From Silene latifolia (taxonomy: Eukaryota; Streptophyta; Magnoliopsida; Caryophyllales; Caryophyllaceae), in assembly GCF_048544455.1 (NCBI RefSeq), contig NC_133537.1, forward strand, positions 14,631,541-14,695,540: DNA of 64,000 nt. Reading direction: 5' to 3'. Positions 44,668 to 61,019 of this stretch are shown in pieces. The notes under the pieces are model-generated. The model saw nothing but the letters and a program-made list of their open reading frames with translations. It was not told the DNA's origin and made no database searches. A program made the translations under genes and the position numbers. Position 1 is the first letter of the stretch; each line of letters opens with the position of its first letter.

Positions 44668-44885
44668 TGTAGAAATGATAGTCATCAAGCTGGACATTAG
44701 CTTAGTTAGTTAACCACAATGCTTAGTTAGAGTTAACTATAGTTAGTTAGCTAAAGTTATTGTATATAACAGATTAACTCATTAGTTTGTAACTAACTTT
44801 TGATCATTATAACAAACCACATTTATTTACTCTTGGATTCTTCTCTTGCAAGCTTTCATGCTCATCCATGGAGATCATCATTTCA
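44668..44885 (+). mobile_element. 3' LTR of Copia 2
   Basis: It starts TGTAGAAATGATAG after the polypurine GAAGGGGGAC and probably ends ATCATTTCA. The GCTTGAAGGGGGACTGTA segment is present twice (from about 44,627 and 44,653), a local duplication of the priming region. Confidence 0.65.
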
Positions 44886-45608
44886 TAGACTCTTTTTATT
44901 TGGTACCGATTGCATTAAAAAGCCGTACCCATTTTAAAGGTGATAGTAACCCTCTATATTAACACCATCATTTTATGTTATATGTACTTATTGTATGAAT
45001 TTTGATACCATGTTCACTGCAAATTATAATTGGTCTCTCAATAAATTTATTGTGGGATCAAACTCAAAAGACTACTCTATTTGTAATTTTACATAATCCA
45101 CATGTAATAATTTGTCGATCGAAATATAATACGTAGTACGTAAGATGATATAAGTGCTCATCAATCCACTCAATCCTTCATGAGTAACAAATGGTTGAAA
45201 TCCAATAAAGTGTTATCGGATAATATATATATACTACTTTCATTAAATCAACCGTATAATTTTTTCTTCTTTTAGAAAGATAGATTAAATCAGAAAAAAT
45301 ACCTTAGGTAAACAAATGAATAACAGAAAAATAATAAAAAAAAATTTCAAGGAGTTTGAACTTGATAGTTGAATGGCCCGGGTTGACAACACAAATGAAA
45401 CAAATCCCCCAGTAGCCGGCACGGAGCAAGTAAGTTGTTGACATCGATTTGATTTCCCCTTTAAGCTTGGAAACCCAAACCCGTGGTATTTTGTACGGCA
45501 ACAAAATATAGATATCCTTCCCTTTTTAAATTAGAGAGAGAAAAGATTTGATGTGAAACCCGGAAACAAAACCCAAGTAGCCCACTCAACCTTTCCGGGT
45601 TTATTCTC
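44886..45608. other. Intergenic DNA upstream of ECA
   Basis: AT-rich and without supported ORFs. An ORF on minus at 45,304-45,504 has no recognisable product. This holds the distal promoter of the ECA gene. Confidence 0.5.
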
Positions 45609-45616
45609 TTATAAAT
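45609..45616 (+). promoter_or_regulatory. Probable TATA box of ECA
   Basis: CTTATAAATCC is followed about 30 bp later by a C/A/T-rich start region (CACTTCACAAATCAC). The leader has a GT-AG intron at 45,767-45,940 ending just before the ATG at 45,947. Confidence 0.6.
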
Positions 45617-45946
45617 CCGGATCTCCTCCTTCACTTAATCACTTCACAAATCACAATCTCATTCTTCAGAATAATTCCAACCGTGATTACTCAGAATTCA
45701 ATTCAATTATTACTATTATTTCTTTGACTTTTTATCTTCCATCTCAATTTCACCATCAATTCTGAGGTAATTCTCAATTCCACTCACTCTGATTTTTACT
45801 TTTAATTACCCCATTTTATTCATTATTTCTTTTCATATTGTTATGTTTTTTTTTTGTTTAATTATTGTCTAGGGTTTATGAATTTTGCAGATCTTGTTAT
45901 TGATTTATTGATTGATTGATTGTATTCGGTTAATTTTCAGGAGTAA

Positions 45947-51226
<5,280 letters not shown>

Positions 51227-52120
51227 GAAAAAATGTTTCTATCAGCAGAGACTTACCCTATTGGATGTTTTAAGGTCTGTACTCTGTCGTGGAACTTCAA
51301 TCTCAGTTTCCCTTGATTTTTTTTTGCTAATTTGGCACTTTATTGGGTTGATTTTCAACCCGAATATTTTATTGGATCCTAAGTAGAACAAATGTAGAAG
51401 AACTATTCATAGAAGAACTCGCTGAGGAGAAAACATGGTTGCATTTGATTTCTTCCGACCTAACATTGAGAATATTGTGGCAGATTAAGATGTTGTTGGA
51501 CCGCTACCGGTAGTCTGTATTGAATTTTAACATTTAACAAGCAATGCAATCAGTAAAATTCCAGCATCAGTAATCAGTTGTGATTTGTGTTTCGTTCATG
51601 GATTTTTGGAGTGCTGTTTTATGATTGAGTTTTCTTACGACATTTTATTTTCATTCTTTATAAGTTTTCTCATCCCGTTGCCTTGGTTTTGGTATCGATG
51701 AAATGTACTTGCCATGTTGTGTTGCTTCTCTTTGCGAGGACAACAAATTCACGTGTATTGATGTAATATTGTTGTGAATCTCAACAACCTCTGTTTTTAA
51801 CTGAGGCATAAATTAGGTAGTGAATAGCCGTCTTGTGATAATACTATTAGAGGTAATTAGACCTATATGAGAATTAAATTGGGGACTTTATACTTGGGTT
51901 GATGAGTGAAGGAGTAAAAGGAAAAGGTCTATAGTTAATTGGATTAGTTTCACAAAATGTGACCATAAGACTGGGTGTCAAAAGCCTAATTGTTGGTAAA
52001 TAGTATGCGGAAAGCGAGAACCAAGTTTTTCAGCTGAGCAAGATAACAATTTAGTAAGCTTCACTAGTGAAGCCGGTTCGGTAGCATCACATTTTGTTGT
52101 GACACGTTCTTGACACAGTT
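51227..52120. other. ECA 3' region and intergenic DNA
   Basis: The first few hundred bases are the probable ECA 3' UTR. No further ORF is supported. The ECA gene and the minus-strand gene at 52,121 converge here. Confidence 0.5.
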
Positions 52121-53412
52121 TTACTTTATAAAAGTGATGCGTGTAGTTGTGCTCCATCTCCTGCGAGGTTTGAGATCTGGTTCAGCAACCGTTGTAGCTC
52201 CATTTTGTGTTTTGTCACCCTGGCTAGACTGAATTGTCATTTTTACAGAAGCTTTGCGATCGATTGTTTGAACATTCTGTACTAATGATTTCACTGATAT
52301 GTTTGATCTGGACATTTCCTGGCTTTTGTTGTTCACGCTAACCTGTGAAATCGTTGTTCTCGTCTTTTCCACTGTTGATTTGACAAAGACTTTCGCTGTA
52401 GTCGTTCCCTTGTTGCTTTTTTCGGGGCTTTGTGGACAACTTTTCGCTTTAGGTTTTGTTGGTTCCATGTTATTGACTGCGCTTAATTTTGTGCACATTT
52501 TCTTCTGTGTGGCTGATTCCTTACTTTGGATCACTGGTTTTGTGGAACTTTTCTGTATTGTTTTTGTTGTTGATTGCACGTTCTTTGATTCTGCCCCTGT
52601 TTGTGCAATGGTGTTCTTCACGTGCTTAACTTTAGTAACTTGAGAAAGGCAAAAACCAAAATAAACTTTAGTATAATGTCTGAATTAATCACATTTTATA
52701 TGGGAAGGGTCGATCTAGGGTAGCCGATAAAAAAGCCGTTTGTTGCTTTGCCGATTAAAAATTCTAGGGGTGAGGTTGATACAAAATGGATCATTAACTC
52801 CTTTTTTAGTACTCGTATTTTTTAATAGCCAGAAGGCGAAGGAGTTGATGAGTAGCATCGAGCAATAAGAATTTCCGCTAAATAATATGGAATGTCCCTT
52901 AGCAATAAAGAACTGTAAAAACAAAAAAAAATGAAAAAACGGATATAGATAGACGATGAAGATATAAGGCCTAACCCTTCCGTTGAGGGAGAGCTTAAGA
53001 GGTATATGCCACAAAATAAAGAATATTCACCTGAAACTCCAGTCGGTGTGGTATCGGCTTCTTTAAAGATGGCTAGAGCCGTTGCTTGGTCAACTAGTTG
53101 CTGCATCTTAAGCTCAAGCATTTGATTCTTCACATCAAGTCCTGGTGAACTTGACGGAGGAGGGTGCAGTTTAACCTCATCTGCCTCTGGTTTCTCCTTT
53201 TGAATTGAGCCTTGGATCGAATTAGCCCCTAATGAATTCATCTCATTCCTCAGTGCATTGCAAATGCTTGTCAAGCTAGCTACCGATAGCTCCAGTTGCT
53301 GGAGGCTTAACCGGTTTGACTCGGCAACCCTATGAATTTCCCTTAAACTGACGCGTTCATTCTCCAACTTCCCTTCAACTACCTTGATGCCGCTTCTCAT
53401 CTTTTGCGTCAT
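52121..53412 (-). CDS. Unrecognised coiled-coil protein with basic Ser/Thr/Lys-rich tail
   Basis: Exon 1 (53,412-53,031) and exon 2 (52,638-52,121) join in phase through a GT-AG intron to 299 aa. Residues 1-70 are heptad-rich and probably a coiled coil (VVEGKLENERVSLREIHRVA, LQQLELSVASLTSICNALRNE). A PPPSSSPG linker and a second short helix (MLELKMQQLVDQATALAIF) follow. The tail from about residue 130 is low-complexity, rich in Lys, Ser and Thr, and ends with basic KPRRRW. A leader exon ending at 53,528 (CAG|GTAAACC) with acceptor just before the ATG is likely. I do not recognise the family. The consistent splicing and absence of internal stops argue for a real gene; DNA or cytoskeleton binding would only be a guess. 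Confidence 0.55.
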
Positions 53413-53528
53413 TCCTGGTCAAGATATAACTAAAACAAATACTCCGACATAAGCCTAAATATGTCGTCGGAAACACACAAATCAGATAACTATAGAAACC
53501 AAATAAGCATACTATTATGTGGTTTACC

Positions 53529-54008
53529 TGCAAATGGCGACGGAAAGTTATGTGCTAGAAATTAATTTTGTTTTCGGAATTCTGATGTAGATTAGCAACA
53601 ATAATCAGAATGCATAAATTGCTGTTTTGACATTCTTGTATAAATAGTTGGGCTTTTCAACATTTGATCAAGTAAAGTTTTCGATTATTCTGACTCGTTA
53701 TTAAGGTATATTCAAATTCGCAGGCCAACCGGCCGTTCCGCCGGCCAGCATTAGAGGAACTAATGATATTTTTTGCAAATTGACTAAAGCTTCTACTAAT
53801 TAATTTTATTATTAATCAAATTTTATAAAACGACTAAATGGCAAACATGGGAGCAACTATAGTTTATAGCCTTTGAGGTTAACATTGAATACTGATAAAA
53901 TGTAACCAGGTCAAAAGTTCAAGTTTAGCGAAGACACACTTCGGAAATTTTATTTGACCAAAGTAGCTTATTTGACCAAAATTTCAATTCAATTGATTTT
54001 TTTGCAAG
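53529..54008. other. Intergenic DNA upstream of the coiled-coil gene
   Basis: Probable promoter of the minus-strand gene. No ORF or clear repeat is supported. Confidence 0.4.
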
Positions 54009-54309
54009 TGTTTGGCAAGTAGCTTATTTGGTCAAATAAGGTCGCGAAATGAAATCTTCATCGGTAGATTTGAGAAATCAGTGACTGAAATGAATTATTT
54101 TCCATTTTGTACCCCTTTATTCTATAATATTAAATAATTTTCATATCCTTTTACGTCATTTTACCAAAATCAGCTACTTTTTTAGCTAGTTTGCCGAACA
54201 CATTTTTATATAATCAGTTACCTTATCAGCTCCTAATTTTCAGCTACCTTTTCAGGTTTCAGTTAGCTTTTCAGGTTTCAGCTACCTTTTCAGGTAGTTT
54301 TGCCAAACA
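54009..54309. mobile_element. MITE-like element with TGTTTGGCAA termini
   Basis: The left end TGTTTGGCAA and the right end TTTTGCCAAACA are inverted. Subterminal CAGCTACCTTTTCAGGT is repeated three to four times near the right end. No convincing target duplication. Confidence 0.6.
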
Positions 54310-54979
54310 GAGCCAAAGCCACCCAGATTATTAGTCAAGTTAATGTAGATTAGGCATTTCATATGTTGAATTTGTAAAGGTTCAAAATCTAGGCCGAATT
54401 GTATCGGATCTTTACTCTACCGATACGAGATAGCGCCCGAGATATCACCGCGATTCGTCTGCGACGGCCGATTAAGTACCGGTTATACCGCTACTGCGGC
54501 TACGACCGATACCGAGATTTAAAACCATTTTTGTACTTTTTGTTATACGAGATTCGAACTCAGGTTATGAGTAACACTTCTCATGACTTTACCGACTTTA
54601 GGAGTTGATGTTTTACTAAACTCGAGTTGAATAATGTACCTAAAATACATAGGTTCAACACTTGAATTATTATTTTCTAATTATATATCACCAATTAATC
54701 CTTGTGATTTTATTTATTTTTACAAAAATCCACATTTTGTGATCACCTCTCTTGCCTCCTTAATATCCTCACCTCCATCCTTTGTCCCTAACTCTACGTA
54801 CTCCCTCCCATGCTCTCTTCTCTGTCATATCCCTCTAATTATTCTCCAAACTATTACACAAATGTCATTTCTCGTCTTCAAATCATCTTCTTCTTTTTCT
54901 TCGATCATAATAATAATAAGAATAAGAATAAGAATAAGAATAAGAATAATCGAGAGCTTAATTGGGGAAGGCGATAATA
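54310..54979. other. Upstream region of EXO70
   Basis: Contains a GC-richer stretch at 54,390-54,520 with CGATAC motifs but no supported gene. An (AATAAG)n run at 54,918-54,950 is in the probable 5' UTR. Confidence 0.5.
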
Positions 54980-56782
54980 ATGGAGGAAAGCTTAGACGAA
55001 GCAGTGAAAATAATCTCGAAATGGGAGAACTACGAGGCCTCCTCCGACTACTGCCCCAACACCTCCCTTTTCAACTACCATAGCCGCGAAGAAGTCCTTG
55101 AGTTTATGCGCGCAGTTAAAGACCTTCAGCAGGCCCTTCAGTTCCTCACCTCTGCCAACTCCGCTAACACCACCTCTAATAAGAAAATCGTCTCTGGTCA
55201 GAACCTGTTGCGCATGTCCAGGAAGCGCCTCAGCCGCGAGTTTTTCTCCCTTCTTAAGACTAACAAGGACCAATTATACTCTAAATATGATCATACTTGC
55301 TTTTCTGACGACCATAATAATAATAATAATAATGATGATGATGATGATGCTACTTCAAAAGACGCCTCAGTTATGGCCGACCTCAAATTGATTGCAGATT
55401 GCATGATGAGCGCTGGATTTACCAAAAAATGCTTGAAAGTTTACAGACTTGCGAGAAAATCGTTTGTGGAGGATGCAGTTCTAAAGCTTGGAGTTCGTAA
55501 GCTGAAGAAATCGCAGGTTGTTAAAATGGATTGGGATACAATTGAAGCGAAAATGAATAACTGGATGAGTTCTGTTAGATACGCTGTGATGCACATATTT
55601 TCTGGTGAAAAGATCGTTTGTGATTATCTTTTTTCGACATGTTCTCAACCGTCTCTTGTCACTGAATCTATTTTCTCTGATGTTTGCAAAGATTCTGCGT
55701 TGCTTCTGTTTCGGATTCCAGGGAAACTTGCCAAGCATTCTAAGAAATCTCCGGATAAACTGTTCAAATTTCTCGAACTGTACGAAACCATTGCAGAGCT
55801 GTCATCTGAAGTTGATCGAATCTTTGCTTCAGAGTTAACCTCATCTGTTCGAGCACAGGCGAGATCATCTGCTAGTCGTATCACTGAAGCCGTCAGAACA
55901 ACGCTGGCCGATTTTGAAGCGTCAATTCAGAAAGACAATTCCAAGAACATCGTCCCAGGAGGCGGGGTCCACCAGCTAACACGTCACGTCATGACTTACT
56001 TTTCCAATTTAATTCACCACACTGCTGCGTTGGATAAAATCTTGGCTGATTATCCTGCGAGTTTACAGTCGCCGTTACCTGAGAGTTACTTCGAAGGCGA
56101 AACAACCACGTCTCCAGTCGCCTTGCATTTCGCGTGGTTAATTTTAGTTTTACTCTGTAAACTAGACGCGAAATCTGAGCTCTACAAGGACGTGTCACTG
56201 TCGTATCTATTCCTGGCGAATAATTTACAGTACGTGGTGAAAAAAGTCAGGGGAACGAAACTATTTACCGTGCTGGGTGAAAAATGGGTGACCAAACACG
56301 GCGCTAAGGTCTCACAATACGCAGCGAATTACGAGAGGAACGGTTGGGGAAGAGTGATCGCGGCATTGCCATGTGATCTAACAGTGGAAATTCCACTGGA
56401 TAAAGTAAAGGAGAGTTTTAAGAGATTTAATTCGGAGTTTGAGGAGGAGTATCATAAACAGGTGGACTGGGTCGTACAGGATCCAAAACTACGAGAAGAG
56501 ATAAAGTCGTCGATAAGGAAAAAGGTAGATGCCAGATATCGGAAGGTGTACGAGAAATATAGGATATTGTTGGCTAAGAATAGGGAGCGAGGGAAGATTG
56601 AGTCAGTCGTCAAGTTTACTCCTGAAGATTTGGAGAATTACTTGTCCGACCTCTTGGATGGTCCTGACGCTGACGATCCCGTCTCATGTGCTGCTGCAGA
56701 AATGTCGTCTGAAGGTGGGTCGGAGGCTCCAGGCTTGCAACGACGTCGTAGGCGTCTTCTTCTTCTCATCCGTCAACAGTGA
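54980..56782 (+). CDS. EXO70 exocyst subunit, probable EXO70H clade
   Basis: A single uninterrupted exon of 600 codons from the ATG at 54,980; the frame extends slightly upstream only through a non-ATG codon. EXO70 subunits tether secretory vesicles to the plasma membrane in the exocyst and bind phosphoinositides through the C-terminal domain. The N-terminal third is helical, with a poly-Asn then poly-Asp tract near residues 112-122 encoded by (AAT)n and (GAT)n. The Exo70 domain follows (about 220-560), with the late motifs YERNGWGRVIAALP, FKRFNSEFEE, YRKVYEKYR and FTPEDLENYLSDLL. Intronless structure and the FTPEDLENYLSDL ending suit the H clade. The tail is Arg-rich (RRRRRLLL). The orthologue number is not assigned. 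Confidence 0.92.
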   Translation: MEESLDEAVKIISKWENYEASSDYCPNTSLFNYHSREEVLEFMRAVKDLQQALQFLTSANSANTTSNKKIVSGQNLLRMSRKRLSREFFSLLKTNKDQLYSKYDHTCFSDDHNNNNNNDDDDDATSKDASVMADLKLIADCMMSAGFTKKCLKVYRLARKSFVEDAVLKLGVRKLKKSQVVKMDWDTIEAKMNNWMSSVRYAVMHIFSGEKIVCDYLFSTCSQPSLVTESIFSDVCKDSALLLFRIPGKLAKHSKKSPDKLFKFLELYETIAELSSEVDRIFASELTSSVRAQARSSASRITEAVRTTLADFEASIQKDNSKNIVPGGGVHQLTRHVMTYFSNLIHHTAALDKILADYPASLQSPLPESYFEGETTTSPVALHFAWLILVLLCKLDAKSELYKDVSLSYLFLANNLQYVVKKVRGTKLFTVLGEKWVTKHGAKVSQYAANYERNGWGRVIAALPCDLTVEIPLDKVKESFKRFNSEFEEEYHKQVDWVVQDPKLREEIKSSIRKKVDARYRKVYEKYRILLAKNRERGKIESVVKFTPEDLENYLSDLLDGPDADDPVSCAAAEMSSEGGSEAPGLQRRRRRLLLLIRQQ

Positions 56783-57969
56783 AGTGATGGGATTATTTTC
56801 CAATAGCGATGTTTGCATATTGACTTTAATTTGTGTTTATATACTCGTATTTGTGTTGTTTGGTTTTGAGTTTTAAAACCATTATGCTAACTACTATGCT
56901 TTTTATTAGATGTCTCATAAGGGCAATTTTGATGCTTACGGGAATCGAACTCCAGTCATAAATATCACATCTCCTGATTTTATTAACTAAGCTAGTTACA
57001 TCTGCGTTTAGTCTTTGTATGTAGTGTGTTGTATAAAATCTTCTTAAAGAGTTTGTTTAGTAGAGAATGTTCACAAAGATTATTGGGGTTTTATATTTAA
57101 GTATCTGCTTAATAGTGAAGCCCATTAGACCAATAGTTATTTTTCGAGCTCCGTAGTTAGCAGCTTTAAAGCCCATAACTATGAACAACGTCCCTTCTTC
57201 ATCAAGGTGGGTTGAAACTTGAAAGTCATTGGTTTTCACTTGGTTTTCACTAAAGGATGAGATAGGTTAGTCGTACTTGAGATGATCAACTTAGTTTTCT
57301 TTTCTAATAAAAAAATAAATAAAAAATAAAATAAAATGAACAACGTTCTTTTATTCGAACGCCCTTTAGGCTGAAGTTTCATTTGTGAGATTTTGGAGAG
57401 TAGTTCAATCAAAACCAATGATGAATTAAGTCTCAATCGTGAAATTATGACATTGCATCCGTAACAGGGAAATCGTATTGTTAACATACACAAAATTAGG
57501 TTTGAGTCGAATTATTTTCAAGAATCATTCAATGGTTGTTAATTGTCATTAATAATGTAAATGAATAGTCTGATATAGCAGTATATTGTGCTAAAATTGT
57601 ACTGTTGGGGAAATGCTCTGTACGAATTATTGTAGTATCAACCAGTTTTTGTGGTAACGCAACCACTTTTGGTAGCACCATAGAAATGGTACCTATATTG
57701 AGGTTTTTTAATGTAAAGATAAATATAACCGACGAGTATGATGTTTACAGATACAAACTCAGTTTTATGATACCATCCCTCATAATTTTACCAATTAAAA
57801 GAGCAAACACTCTGTCTCGGTCTATTAATGTACCTAATGAATGTTGTAATCTAATCTTGTTGCCAAACATTTCAGATGAATAATTGCAAATCCGTAGTTT
57901 TTCGTTTCTTTGAATCTGTCGTGGTCCATCTTCTAATCAAATTTACGTGATGGTACATGCAATTCCATA
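56783..57969. other. Intergenic DNA between EXO70 and Helitron
   Basis: EXO70 3' UTR at first, then AT-rich DNA. An ORF at 57,605-57,883 lacks recognisable features and is not called. Confidence 0.4.
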
Positions 57970-58393
57970 TCTTCTATATCTATATATAAAAGTTGAATTA
58001 TTTAAACTCTTTTGATTGACCCTTTAAAATTAGGAAGTCAAATGACTTTTTAACTCCCTACCCTACCAGTAAAAAACTCCACCAATTTCTTATTTTATTT
58101 TAAAAAGTTTACAATATACAATTCCTTTTATATGACCTTTAACTCTACATTATGTATATGTATATTTTATATATAGCCAATTTCATAGTTTAGAAAGTTT
58201 ACAATATCCATTTGTTATTTAATAATAATAATAATTAAAAAAGAATTTCATTTGTGAACCCAAATTATAGATTTTATATATTTAGAATAAGTAAATACTT
58301 TATGTCTCTCAATTTATTTTTATTTATCAATTTATAATTAATTAAATTTAAAAAGTAAACCCGCACATTTTTTTTCCACGGATATAAAACTAG
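57970..58393 (+). mobile_element. Non-autonomous Helitron (about 424 bp)
   Basis: The 5' side begins TCTTCTATATCTATATATAA after an A. The 3' side reads CCCGCACATTTTTTTTCCACGG then ATATAAAA and CTAG, followed by T. This fits insertion between A and T with a CTAG end; the terminal hairpin is weak. Confidence 0.5.
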
Positions 58394-58634
58394 TTTAATT
58401 AGATAGTCATCATTTACAAATTTTTCTTTTCTTACATGCATTAATTAAAAGTTGTTTTTTTGGGTGGGCACATGCATTAAAACAATTAGCTGAACAATGA
58501 ATTTATCTCATAATGCAAATTTATTTCATCATTGAATAATTACCATTGTGTAATAAGTGCACTATCTGTTACCACTTTTCCTACCTGCTTTTATAAATGA
58601 CACCTATTTTTGAGAACCATGTTAGCATTCCTTA

Positions 58635-59015
58635 GGAGAAAAAGGAACATACATCGGATGTACTACACTACTACCTCTAACTTTTTTATTTTTTGAGCAT
58701 ATATGTATTTTTTTTGAGCTTATTACCTTAAATTTTATTTGTTTTTGAGCATATATGTATTTTTTTGACCATAATAAAGTTTATAAGTTAAATTTTAATA
58801 TTTTTTCCGTCAAAACTCAAATTTAACTAAACTTATATGTAATGTTTTTGAGTTTTATTATAATTTTTTAGAGCTTAATGTTTAAGTGAATAAACTCAGA
58901 AACTTCACAGTGAAACTCAAAAACTTTTAAACAAAACTCAAAAACTTTATTATAATGCTCAGAAATTATAGAATTGGAGGTAGTACATCAAATGTATAAT
59001 CCTCTTACTGATTCC
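58635..59015. mobile_element. MITE, inverted copy of 37,470-37,835
   Basis: GGATGTACTAC...CTACCTC at the left and GGAGGTAGTACATC at the right. The internal GAGCATATATGTATTTTTT and TTTTTCCGTCAAAACTCAAA are the reverse complement of the other copy. Confidence 0.7.
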
Positions 59016-59426
59016 TTAGGCTCACAGCTCACTTATTAGTTACAGTAGTGTTATTACACCGTCTTATTTACCGGGTTTTTTACGTTTTTATTCTCTTGTA
59101 CGAGTATATCGTCGACTTTACTCCCAAAACTTTTTAACAACTACCATTGATGATGGATAAGTTTGGCTAAACACAAATTAGCATCATTAATTCATGTCTT
59201 TAGCTCAATATTAAGCACCTTTCCCGAAAACAATGCTCAAAAATGGCAAGTTTTAAACATAATGAGCGTTGAAGATGGGTCCCCCACCATTAATATATAC
59301 CTCATTCTTGAAGCTCCTTTGTTCGTCATCCACAATTTCATTTCACATGTCTAAAGATCCATTTTTACTGGTAGAAGTTGTGCTGTCTAATAACAACACT
59401 TACCAAATTCCTCTTCTTTTTTCTCC

Positions 59427-59434
59427 TTTAAATA
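59427..59434 (+). promoter_or_regulatory. Possible TATA box of the KCS gene
   Basis: CTTTAAATACTTC lies about 150 bp before the ATG and is followed by a CT-rich start region. Confidence 0.45.
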
Positions 59435-59585
59435 CTTCAATTCGTTAAGCTTCTCCTCCACAGATCAAACTCCGAACATTTTCGAATTCTCGACGCGTTT
59501 TGTTTCATTTGTCTATTTATGTACACAAAAGAACACATAAACACAAACATAAACATAAATTTTCTTTCTATTCTTGGAAATTATT

Positions 59586-61019
59586 ATGGAGTTTTTGATC
59601 TTGGTATTTTTATTTTCAATCCCATGTTTTTATTTTTTATTTCATTTTCTTAGATGGATTATAGTGTGTAGGCATCAAGAATGCTACATATTGGGCTATG
59701 AATGTTTCAAGCCTAGTGATGATAGGAAGGTGAGCACTCAATTCTGCGGCGACATCTTGATCCGAAACAAGAATTTGGGCTTAAATGAGTTCAAGTTCCT
59801 TCTCAAAGCGATCGTGAATTCGGGTATTGGTGAGCATACTTACGGCCCAAGGAACGTCCTCATGGGCCGTGAAGAAAGCCCAACTTTAGAAGACAGTCAT
59901 TCTGAGATGGACGAGTTTTTCCAAGATAGCGTGGAAAAACTCTTGTCGAAATTTGGGATTTCTCCTAGAGAAATCGATGTTTTGGTTGTAAATGTTTCGA
60001 TGTTTGCTTCCGTACCATCCCTAGCCTCAAAGATAGTGAATCACTACAAAATGAGGGAAGATATTAAGGCTTATAGCCTTAGTGGGATGGGCTGTAGTGC
60101 AAGCTTAATTTCGATTAATGTAGCCCAAAGTGTGTTTAAGCACGAGAAGGACCGTTACGCTTTGGTTATTACATCGGAATCGTTAAGCCCAAATTGGTAT
60201 TCCGGGAATGACCGGTCCATGATACTATCCAATTGCCTATTTAGGTCCGGTGGGTGCGCAATTCTATTGACCAACAAATGGGACTTAAGGAAACGGGCTA
60301 TGTTCAAGCTAAAGCATCTCGTCCGTACCCACCACGGGGCACGAGACGAGTCGTATGGATGTTGTATCCAAACAGAGGACTCCAAAGGAAGGGTTGGTTT
60401 TCATTTAAGTAAAGACCTTCCCAAGTCCGCGGCAAGATGTTTAGTAGACAATCTTAAGGTGTTAGCCCCTAAGATATTACCTATGAGAGAACTTGTTCGA
60501 TTCATGTTGGTGGTTATGGCTCGAAAATTTGAAACCAGACATAATAAAATGGGTACTGGTATGGGGGAGCCTAGTAAAAAACCGGTCATTAATTTCAAAA
60601 CTGGGGTAGAACATTTTTGTCTACACACCGGTGGTAAGGCTGTCATTGATGGTATAGGCGAAAATTTAAAGCTGACAGGCTCTGATCTCGAGCCAGCTAG
60701 GATGACCCTCCATCGATTTGGGAACACGTCCGCGAGTAGCTTATGGTATGTCTTGGGGTACATGGAAGCTAAGAAGAGGCTCAAGAAAGGAGAAAGGGTA
60801 TTGATGCTAAGTTTTGGAGCAGGGTTTAAGTGTAATAGTTGTTTGTGGGAAGTGGTAAGGGACTTAGATGGGTGTGACAATGTTTGGATGGATTGTATTA
60901 ATGATTATCCTCCTAAAACATTGGTTAATCCTTTCTTAGAGAAGTATGGTTGGATCCAAAATGAAGACATCAACACTTTCAAAATTCCACAAGAATATAA
61001 CAACAACTACACAAATTAA
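59586..61019 (+). CDS. 3-ketoacyl-CoA synthase (very-long-chain fatty acid elongase condensing enzyme)
   Basis: A single exon of 477 codons from the ATG at 59,586. KCS enzymes condense malonyl-CoA with a long-chain acyl-CoA in the ER, the first and specificity-setting step of elongation to wax, cutin, suberin or sphingolipid chains. Residues 1-28 are a hydrophobic membrane segment. The FAE1/type III PKS-like domain follows (ECYILGYECFKP, EIDVLVVNVSMF), with catalytic Cys170 in SGMGCSAS, then the C-terminal synthase domain with His347 (LHTGGKAVIDG) and Asn380 (FGNTSASSLWYVLGYMEAK). The His-Asn spacing of 33 equals that of FAE1. The N-terminus is shorter than in many family members, as in the KCS12-like group; the paralogue is not assigned. 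No defect seen. Confidence 0.94.
   Translation: MEFLILVFLFSIPCFYFLFHFLRWIIVCRHQECYILGYECFKPSDDRKVSTQFCGDILIRNKNLGLNEFKFLLKAIVNSGIGEHTYGPRNVLMGREESPTLEDSHSEMDEFFQDSVEKLLSKFGISPREIDVLVVNVSMFASVPSLASKIVNHYKMREDIKAYSLSGMGCSASLISINVAQSVFKHEKDRYALVITSESLSPNWYSGNDRSMILSNCLFRSGGCAILLTNKWDLRKRAMFKLKHLVRTHHGARDESYGCCIQTEDSKGRVGFHLSKDLPKSAARCLVDNLKVLAPKILPMRELVRFMLVVMARKFETRHNKMGTGMGEPSKKPVINFKTGVEHFCLHTGGKAVIDGIGENLKLTGSDLEPARMTLHRFGNTSASSLWYVLGYMEAKKRLKKGERVLMLSFGAGFKCNSCLWEVVRDLDGCDNVWMDCINDYPPKTLVNPFLEKYGWIQNEDINTFKIPQEYNNNYTN

Larger units (their letters stand above)
38759..44885 (+). mobile_element. Copia LTR retrotransposon 2, decayed, 5' deleted
   Basis: Order gag, protease, integrase, RT, RNase H, polypurine tract, 3' LTR. 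At the left only TGTAGAAATGATAA (38,759) resembles the LTR start, directly followed by mid-gag sequence, so the 5' LTR and gag N-terminus appear lost. A 1.45-kb insertion splits RT. Confidence 0.85.

Noticed and set aside
38781-44890. TAGAC on both sides of Copia 2 as target duplication
   Set aside because: The left copy lies after the LTR-like stub, so a 5-base match is probably chance.
52299-52643. Plus-strand 114-codon hydrophobic ORF
   Set aside because: Reverse of the Lys/Thr-rich exon 2 of the minus-strand gene; hydrophobicity follows from the complement.
57605-57883. 92-codon ORF between EXO70 and KCS
   Set aside because: No domain, no promoter or splice signals, composition like surrounding DNA.
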